A stretch of DNA of 12,048 nt from Pseudomonadota bacterium (GTDB lineage: Bacteria > Pseudomonadota > Alphaproteobacteria > Rhizobiales > Hyphomicrobiaceae), in assembly GCA_023392135.1 (NCBI GenBank), contig JAEVZQ010000460.1:1-12048 (forward strand), in the 5' to 3' direction. Under the pieces are notes generated by a model. The model worked only from the letters and a program-made list of their open reading frames with translations. It made no database searches and was not told where the DNA came from. Shown here piece by piece: positions 7,399 to 12,048 of the stretch (positions are counted from its first letter, which is position 1; each line of letters starts with the position of its first letter). The translations under genes were made by a program, and so were the position numbers.

Positions 7399-7413
7399 CC
7401 AAGCGCAGCTTGG
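7399..7413. repeat. Inverted repeat upstream of gapR
   Basis: CCAAGC (7399-7404) and GCTTGG (7408-7413) are perfect arms around GCA, 63 bases before the preferred gapR start. It could be an operator or a hairpin in the gapR leader. In the same gap the minus strand carries TTGATG (around 7450), a partial -35 match, with no clear -10. The rest of 7336-7516 shows no convincing gene; a 23-codon minus-strand ORF there has only a poor ribosome site. Confidence 0.35.
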
Positions 7414-7516
7414 TTCCCTGATCTTGCCTAATCCGCTACGCGAGGCATCATCAAGGCAAAGGAAAGGTCGCGAGGCGATTTATCCCCGCAACTCACCATC
7501 TCAGTCCGCCTACGGA

Positions 7517-7822
7517 TCAGTGGCTATGCGGGTGGCTCTTCGCGAAGGCTGCCTTCTGCTCCGGGGTGGCCTCCTTCTGGTGTTGAGCCCGCCAGTCCTC
7601 ATAGGGCATGCCGTAGATGATCTTGCGCGCCTCGTCCTTGCTCATTGGATTGCCGGCGGCATTGGCGGCCTCCTGGTACCAGTTCGACAGGCAGTTACGG
7701 CAAAATCCGGCGAGGTTCATCAGGTCGATGTTCTGCACATCCGTGCGCTCGCGCAAATGCGCCACCAGCCGCCGGAAGGCTGCCGCTTCGAGCTCCGTCC
7801 TTGTTTTGTCGTCGATCTGCAT
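7517..7822 (-). CDS. DUF1244 family protein, function unknown
   Basis: A small soluble protein of 101 residues that closely follows the DUF1244 pattern known from proteobacteria: FRRLVAHLRERTDVQNIDLM, NLAGFCRNCLSNWYQEAA, SKDEARKIIYGMPYEDW and EATPEQKAAF. A CxxC pair (CRNC, 41-44) could bind metal or be redox-active. The last residues, SHPHSH, are histidine-rich, and I do not know whether that is usual in the family. There is no signal peptide or membrane segment. The ATG at 7822 has GAGGA five bases upstream and is preferred over an ATG eight codons earlier. It starts 39 bases after the amidohydrolase gene, so the two are probably one operon. No function can be assigned. Confidence 0.9.
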   Translation of the reverse strand: MQIDDKTRTELEAAAFRRLVAHLRERTDVQNIDLMNLAGFCRNCLSNWYQEAANAAGNPMSKDEARKIIYGMPYEDWRAQHQKEATPEQKAAFAKSHPHSH

Positions 7823-7861
7823 GCTGGTCCTCGTAGAAAGTGTCATTCGCGAGAGATAGGG

Positions 7862-8692
7862 TCAGGACGCGTCGGTGTCAGCAGGCCCGCGCGCACATGG
7901 CACCATCACGTTGAGCTGGAGGTCCGGTTTCGCAAGCAGCGCACGCATGATGCGCACCAGCCGCTCTGCCCAGGCGGCCTGGCCCTTTGCATCGCGGATC
8001 AGATCCTGACGGATCTCGATGATCGCGTGGGCGAGCCCCCGTTCCGTGCCGTGCTTCCAGAGCGTATCACCTTCGAGCTGCCCGACATAAGGCTCGTTGG
8101 CCCCAATGATAAGATCATTCTCCGCATGCAGAGCCTCGAACAGCGGCGCGGCCAAGCGGTCATCCTCGGCTCCCCAGAGGACTCCGGCGTGCCACGGGCG
8201 CGACGTCCCCTTCCAGCTTTCGGTGAAGCTGTGCACCGAAAGTACAGCCGGAACGACGCCGCTCTCGACGCAGCTGTCGAGCACGCGATCGACTGCCTCA
8301 TGGTACGGGCGGTAGTAGAGCCGCACGCGCTTCTCACGTTCTTCGGGCGTGATGATGCGATTGCCCGGAACGATGGCTCCGTCCGACAGCCGCATGATGA
8401 GCGTCGGGTCATCCTCGCCGCGGTTCGGATCGATGAGCAGCCGTGAGTAGCGGGTCATGACGGCTGGCGCCCCAAGCGCCTCCGACATCAGCCGCGTGAC
8501 CTCTGCGGCGCCGATATCGTACGCGATGTGCCGCTTCAGCTGGCTTTCAGGCAGGCCGAGGGTCCCGTATTCGGACGGAAACGCATTGCCCGCATGGTCG
8601 CACAGCAGCACCAGCCCTGCATCCGCAGGCCCCGGCAGAATTGTGAACGAGTCGCTGCCGACCGGCTCAATCCATTGTTCTTGCGTCTTCAT
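7862..8692 (-). CDS. N-formylglutamate amidohydrolase family protein
   Basis: A cytoplasmic hydrolase of 276 residues in the HutG-like family, which releases formate from N-formyl-L-glutamate. Family motifs appear in order: LLCDHAGN (29-36), HIAYDIGAAEV (55-65), SRLLIDPNR (83-91), SDGAIVPGN (103-111), SVHSFTE (152-158), RPWHAGVLW (165-173) and IIEIRQDLI (224-232). The histidines and acidic residues in these are the likely metal and substrate ligands. I chose the ATG at 8692; extension to TTG 8800 would reach the divergent glycerate kinase start and adds residues unlike the family. The AGGG ribosome site is very close (two bases), so the start is not fully certain. No histidine-degradation (hut) genes are nearby, so the true substrate is open. 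Confidence 0.9.
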   Translation of the reverse strand: MKTQEQWIEPVGSDSFTILPGPADAGLVLLCDHAGNAFPSEYGTLGLPESQLKRHIAYDIGAAEVTRLMSEALGAPAVMTRYSRLLIDPNRGEDDPTLIMRLSDGAIVPGNRIITPEEREKRVRLYYRPYHEAVDRVLDSCVESGVVPAVLSVHSFTESWKGTSRPWHAGVLWGAEDDRLAAPLFEALHAENDLIIGANEPYVGQLEGDTLWKHGTERGLAHAIIEIRQDLIRDAKGQAAWAERLVRIMRALLAKPDLQLNVMVPCARGPADTDAS

Positions 8693-8738
8693 CGCCCTGA
8701 TTGCTGCTGTTTCCCCTGCCAACGTCCGATCATCGAGC

Positions 8739-8767
8739 CTTGACGCGGCAAAGCCAATCCCGCAGAT
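8739..8767 (+). promoter_or_regulatory. Candidate promoter for the glycerate kinase operon
   Basis: CTTGACGC at 8739-8746 matches the alphaproteobacterial housekeeping -35 (TTGACGS in Caulobacter), and GCAGAT lies 15 bases later (8762-8767) as a partial match to the -10. It sits in the 107-bp gap between divergent genes, 32 bases before the start at 8800. The -35 is good; the -10 is weak. Confidence 0.4.
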
Positions 8768-8799
8768 GAGCGCTGTCCCGATTTCATGAGAGGGACGCA

Positions 8800-10122
8800 A
8801 TGAGCGGGGTTGCGGTGACGGAAGGCCAAAAGCACAGCACCGAAGAGCAGCGCCGCCGGACTTTGCTCGATATGTACGATGCCGCGGTGAGGCGGGCGCA
8901 TCCGTCGCGGTGCCTCCCCGAGCATCTGCCAGAACCGCCGGCCAACGGTCGCATCATCATTGTCGGTGCCGGGAAGGCTTCGGCGGCGATGGCCGTTGCG
9001 GCAGAGCAGTTCTACCGCAAGCGAAGCCTGCTCGACCGTATCACCGGGTTCGTGACGACCGGACACGGATACACCCTCCCGACAGACCGGATCGAGATCA
9101 TCGAAGCAGGCCATCCGGTGCCCGATGCCGGGAGCGCCGCTGCGGCCGACCGCGCCCTCGCGCTGGCGCAGCAGGCCGGCCCTGACGACATCGTTCTGGT
9201 TCTGCTGTCCGGCGGCGCCTCGGCCCTTTGGTCGGCGCCCGCCGAAGGGGTCAGCTTCGGTGCCAAGCAAGCGTTGACGAGGGAGCTTCTGAAATCCGGC
9301 GCGCGTATCCACGATCTCAATTGCGTGCGGAAGCATCTCTCGCGGATCAAGGGCGGCAAGCTGGCAGCCGCAGCCTACCCCGGACGTGTGCTGACGCTCG
9401 CCATCTCCGACGTGCCCGGAGACGAGCGGGCAACGATCGGCTCCGGCCCGACCGTCGGCGATCCAACGACGCTTGCGGACGCTCGCTCTGTGCTCCACCG
9501 GTTCGGCATTACGCCAGCGTCGGAAATCGCCGCAGCCCTGGACAATCTTGCCAACGAGACACCGAAGCCCGGTTCTGCGGTACTGGCCGCATCGGAGTTC
9601 GAGCTGATCGCGGCGCCCAAGGCATCACTCGAAGCCGCAGCGGAGGTGGCACGAAGCAACGGTTATCGCATCGAAAATCTGGGGGATGCGCTGGAAGGCG
9701 AGGCGCGTGAGGTGGCTCGGCTGCACGCTGTCCTTGCAAAGGGCACTCGGGACGCAGGCGAGCGAGTCGTCATCCTATCGGGTGGCGAGCTTACGGTCAC
9801 GGTGCGCGGCAGCGGCTCCGGTGGACCGAACCAGGAATACGCGCTCGGCCTCGTGCTGGCGCTCGACGGCGCGCAAGGGGTTGCCGCGCTGGCGGCAGAC
9901 ACGGATGGCATCGATGGTGGCGCGGGCAGCCCCGAAGATCCGGCGGGCGCACTGGTTTTCCCCAATACCAAGGTGCGCGCTTCGGCCCTGAATCTCGATG
10001 CCGCCACTTTCCTGGCCAACAACGATTCGACCACCTACTTTCGCGCGCTGGGCGATCTCGTCCTCTGCGGCCCGACCCAGACCAATGTCAATGATTTCCG
10101 CGCCATCCTGATCGATCCTTAG
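8800..10122 (+). CDS. Glycerate 2-kinase, MOFRL family (GckA/TtuD type)
   Basis: A cytoplasmic kinase of 440 residues that converts D-glycerate and ATP to 2-phosphoglycerate. Relatives were often annotated as hydroxypyruvate reductase (TtuD), a name this sequence does not support because no NAD-binding dehydrogenase motif is seen. The N-terminal domain has IIIVGAGKASAAM (52-64), EAGHPVPDAGS, LLSGGASAL (135-143), LNCVRKHLSRIKGGKLA (173-189), ISDVPGDE and SGPTVGDP. The C-terminal MOFRL domain carries VILSGGELTVTVRG, GGPNQEYALGL, LAADTDGIDG and FLANNDSTTYF, ending in PTQTNVNDF. ATG 8800 has AGGGA a few bases upstream. It sits 20 bases before the DUF1036 gene and upstream of pyruvate kinase, a pairing also known from tartrate-use genes (ttuD-ttuE) of Agrobacterium. 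The role could be serine cycle, photorespiratory-type or sugar-acid metabolism. Confidence 0.94.
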   Translation: MSGVAVTEGQKHSTEEQRRRTLLDMYDAAVRRAHPSRCLPEHLPEPPANGRIIIVGAGKASAAMAVAAEQFYRKRSLLDRITGFVTTGHGYTLPTDRIEIIEAGHPVPDAGSAAAADRALALAQQAGPDDIVLVLLSGGASALWSAPAEGVSFGAKQALTRELLKSGARIHDLNCVRKHLSRIKGGKLAAAAYPGRVLTLAISDVPGDERATIGSGPTVGDPTTLADARSVLHRFGITPASEIAAALDNLANETPKPGSAVLAASEFELIAAPKASLEAAAEVARSNGYRIENLGDALEGEAREVARLHAVLAKGTRDAGERVVILSGGELTVTVRGSGSGGPNQEYALGLVLALDGAQGVAALAADTDGIDGGAGSPEDPAGALVFPNTKVRASALNLDAATFLANNDSTTYFRALGDLVLCGPTQTNVNDFRAILIDP

Positions 10123-10127
10123 ATCGA
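10112..10127 (+). other. Tetraloop hairpin over the glycerate kinase stop codon
   Basis: TCGATC (10112-10117) and GATCGA (10122-10127) are perfect arms with loop CTTA. The stop TAG (10120-10122) lies in the loop and first base of the right arm. The gap to the next gene is 20 bases. With 6-bp arms it could easily be chance on its own. Confidence 0.3.
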
Positions 10128-10142
10128 GGGTCCGACGTCTTC

Positions 10143-10658
10143 ATGCCAGCAACCATCAGTTTCGGAATGAGCACCGGCAGACCGGCCCAATCCTCGCCAC
10201 GCATTCATTCCCGCGCGCCAACATGCCTGTGCAGCCTCGCCACGGGAGCGATGGCGTGCCTGCTGGTCTTATCCATGGTCCAACCGGCGCATGCGGACCT
10301 CAAGCTGTGCAACGCCTCACAGAGCCGTGTCGGCATCGCAATCGGTTACCAGGACGCCAAAGGCTGGGCCACGGAGGGCTGGTGGAACATCGGGGCCCAG
10401 TCCTGCGAAACTCTCCTCAAGGGAGCCGTACCGAGCCGCTTCATCTACGTTTATGCAGTGGACTACGACCGCGGTGGTGAATGGGCCGGCACGAACTACA
10501 TGTGCACGCAAGACAAGTCTTTCGCCATCCGGGACGTTAACGATTGCCAGCGTAGAGGTTACAGGCGTACGGGCTTTTTCGAAGTGGATACCGGCGAGGC
10601 CAAGGATTGGACGATCCGGCTATCCAACCCCGAGGACGCGGGAGCACAGGCCAAATGA
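10143..10658 (+). CDS. Secreted DUF1036 protein, function unknown
   Basis: A 171-residue protein with a long signal sequence and a DUF1036 domain. The hydrophobic stretch (about residues 29-46) ends in PAHA, giving a likely signal peptidase I cut after residue 51, so the mature protein is periplasmic, about 120 residues. The domain is clear: LKLCNASQSRVGIAIGY, GWATEGWWNIG, FIYVYAVDYDRGGEW, MCTQDKSFAI, DCQRRGYRRTGFFEVDTG. The mature part has four cysteines, enough for two disulfides. The start is uncertain: ATG 10143 has GAGGG twelve bases upstream, and ATG 10167 would give a shorter signal n-region. Its TGA overlaps the pyruvate kinase start (ATGA), so the two are probably translationally coupled. 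The function of the family is not known to me. Confidence 0.88.
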   Translation: MPATISFGMSTGRPAQSSPRIHSRAPTCLCSLATGAMACLLVLSMVQPAHADLKLCNASQSRVGIAIGYQDAKGWATEGWWNIGAQSCETLLKGAVPSRFIYVYAVDYDRGGEWAGTNYMCTQDKSFAIRDVNDCQRRGYRRTGFFEVDTGEAKDWTIRLSNPEDAGAQAK

Positions 10659-12048
10659 GGCGCAATCGCAGGGTCAAGATCGTCGCAACGCTCGGGCCTG
10701 CATCCTCGGATCCGGAGATGCTGGAGCGCCTGTTCGAGACCGGCGTCGACGTGTTCCGCATAAATATGAGCCATACGACGCACGACGCGGCGCGCAAGCT
10801 GCATGCAACCGTGCGTAATGCCGAGGTGAAGTTCAAGCGCCCGATCGGCATCCTCTGCGACCTGCAGGGGCCGAAGTTCCGGATCGGGGAAATCGAAGGC
10901 GGCCGCACGTTCCTCAGCGAAGGCGCACAGTTCCGCTTCGATACGAACGAGGACGTCGGCTCGGCCGAGCGCGTGTTCCTGCCGCATCCGCAGATCTTCG
11001 AGGCGGTCGAGCCCGGGCACACGCTTCTCCTCGACGACGGCAAGCTGCGGATGCGCGTCGTCGACCGGAGCGTGCGCGAGATTACGGCTGAAGTGCTGGT
11101 CGGTGGCGCGCTTGCGAGCCGTAAGGGCATCGCGACACCCGACAGCGTGCTGCCCATCAATCCCATCACCGAGAAGGACCGTGCGGATCTCGACTACGCG
11201 CTGCGCCTGGGCGTCGACTGGATCGCCCTGTCCTTTGTGCAGCGCGGAGAGGATCTCGTGCTGGCCCGGCGGCTGATCGGCCAGGCGGCCTCGATCATGG
11301 CCAAGATCGAAAAGCCCTCCGCGATCTCCGATCTGGACGACATCATCGCCAACGGCGACGGCTTCATGGTGGCCCGCGGCGATCTTGGCGTTGAATTGCC
11401 CATCGAGCGCGTACCGGGGCTGCAGAAGGAGATCACACGGAAAGCGCGTGCTGCCGGCAAGCCGGTCGTGGTGGCGACACAGATGCTGGAGAGCATGATC
11501 TCGTCGCCCGTGCCGACCCGGGCGGAGGTATCGGACGTAGCGACCGCCGTGTTCGACGGGGCCGACGCGATCATGCTGTCGGCGGAATCCGCGGTCGGCC
11601 AGTTTCCGCTCGAAGCCGTTCGGATGATGGATCGCATCGCCATCCAGGTCGAGAACGACCCCGGCTACGACGACCTCGTCCACGCCACGGCCACTATTCC
11701 CCAGCCGACGGGCGCGGATGCCATCGCAGCCGCCGTGCACAAGATCGCACGCACGCTGCAGCTGGCCGGCATCATCTGTTACACGGCGACGGGCTCGACG
11801 GCGCTGCGGGTGGCGCGCGAGCGTCCGGGTTTGCCGGTGATCGGGCTCACTCCGGTGCTTGCAACCGGGCGGAAGCTCTCGATCGTCTGGGGCATCCATT
11901 CCGTGCTGACCAGCGATCCGGCCAATCTCGCCGACATGGTCCGCAAAGCGTGCCAGATTGCATTCGAGGACCAGTTCGCATCCCCGGGTGATGGCGTGAT
12001 CATCACGGCAGGTGTCCCGCTCGGCACCCCTGGCACGACGAACATGGT
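10655..12048 (+). CDS. pyk: Pyruvate kinase, C-terminus cut by window end
   Basis: The last glycolytic enzyme, which turns phosphoenolpyruvate and ADP into pyruvate and ATP. The frame is intact for 464 codons and leaves the window at GTTNM, roughly 15 residues before the usual end (family about 480). Visible are KIVATLGPAS (8-17), FRINMSH (34-40, with Arg35 and Asn37), CDLQGPKFRIG (68-78), the active-site MAKIEKPSAI with Lys217 and Glu219, VARGDLGVELP (239-249, Asp243) and ATQMLESM (274-281, Thr275). Leu-Gln and Lys in DLQGPK are the residues known for potassium-independent pyruvate kinases, in place of Thr-Lys and Glu. The ATG overlaps the DUF1036 stop by four bases, with GGGAG ten bases upstream. 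It completes the glycerate-to-pyruvate route that begins with the kinase encoded at 8800, with enolase needed in between. Confidence 0.97.
   Translation, partial: MRRNRRVKIVATLGPASSDPEMLERLFETGVDVFRINMSHTTHDAARKLHATVRNAEVKFKRPIGILCDLQGPKFRIGEIEGGRTFLSEGAQFRFDTNEDVGSAERVFLPHPQIFEAVEPGHTLLLDDGKLRMRVVDRSVREITAEVLVGGALASRKGIATPDSVLPINPITEKDRADLDYALRLGVDWIALSFVQRGEDLVLARRLIGQAASIMAKIEKPSAISDLDDIIANGDGFMVARGDLGVELPIERVPGLQKEITRKARAAGKPVVVATQMLESMISSPVPTRAEVSDVATAVFDGADAIMLSAESAVGQFPLEAVRMMDRIAIQVENDPGYDDLVHATATIPQPTGADAIAAAVHKIARTLQLAGIICYTATGSTALRVARERPGLPVIGLTPVLATGRKLSIVWGIHSVLTSDPANLADMVRKACQIAFEDQFASPGDGVIITAGVPLGTPGTTNM

Noticed and set aside
7154..8446. 430-codon open frame on the plus strand
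   Set aside because: It runs opposite gapR, the DUF1244 gene and the amidohydrolase gene across their gaps; all three have clear family motifs, so this is a shadow.
8693..8800. TTG start at 8800 for the amidohydrolase
   Set aside because: It would overlap the divergent glycerate kinase start and remove the promoter space; the family starts near ATG 8692.
10559..11899. 446-codon open frame on the minus strand, antisense to pyk
   Set aside because: It mirrors the codon structure of an intact, well-recognised pyruvate kinase in GC-rich DNA, and its translation is low-complexity and matches no family I know.
1..12048. Mobile element, CRISPR array, tRNA, rRNA, prophage or defence system
   Set aside because: I found no transposase, integrase, regular repeat-spacer array or RNA-gene signature on either strand; the window is core chromosome. 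Programs such as tRNAscan-SE or Infernal were not run.

Overview
This is a GC-rich chromosomal window from an alphaproteobacterium, most likely of the order Hyphomicrobiales (Rhizobiales). The evidence is the order ddl-ftsQ-ftsA-ftsZ-lpxC-bamD with alphaproteobacterial protein signatures, followed by gapR, a DUF1244 gene, an N-formylglutamate amidohydrolase gene, a DUF1036 gene and pyruvate kinase, a set I know from alphaproteobacteria. I cannot assign a genus from sequence alone.

Left block (1-6803, all + strand) is the end of the division and cell-wall cluster. It holds the 3' end of D-Ala-D-Ala ligase (1-351), ftsQ (477-1319), ftsA (1341-2606), ftsZ (2713-4449), lpxC (4706-5644) and bamD (5919-6803). 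Together they cover peptidoglycan precursor supply, the divisome and Z-ring, the committed step of lipid A synthesis and outer-membrane protein assembly. Gaps before ftsQ, ftsZ, lpxC and bamD (107-274 bp) leave room for separate control, and candidate cell-cycle sites (a CtrA-like box, GANTC sites) lie in some of them.

A 9-bp hairpin after bamD (6819-6840) and about 250 bp without a gene separate this from a minus-strand block (7051-8692): N-formylglutamate amidohydrolase, DUF1244, then gapR. From 8800 a plus-strand block diverges: a MOFRL-type glycerate 2-kinase, a secreted DUF1036 protein and pyruvate kinase (cut by the window end). Glycerate kinase makes 2-phosphoglycerate, which reaches pyruvate through enolase and pyruvate kinase, so this block carries two steps of one carbon route.

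The window is mostly ordinary housekeeping sequence. I see no mobile element, CRISPR array, tRNA, rRNA or defence system. The points most worth a second look are small: perfect tetraloop hairpins lying over three stop codons (ddl, ftsZ, glycerate kinase), a 24-codon leader ORF coupled to ftsZ by an ATGA overlap with a hairpin just before the ftsZ ribosome site, a CtrA-like box before ftsQ, a divergent basic FtsZ tail, and the poorly understood DUF1036/DUF1244/amidohydrolase group around pyk and gapR.
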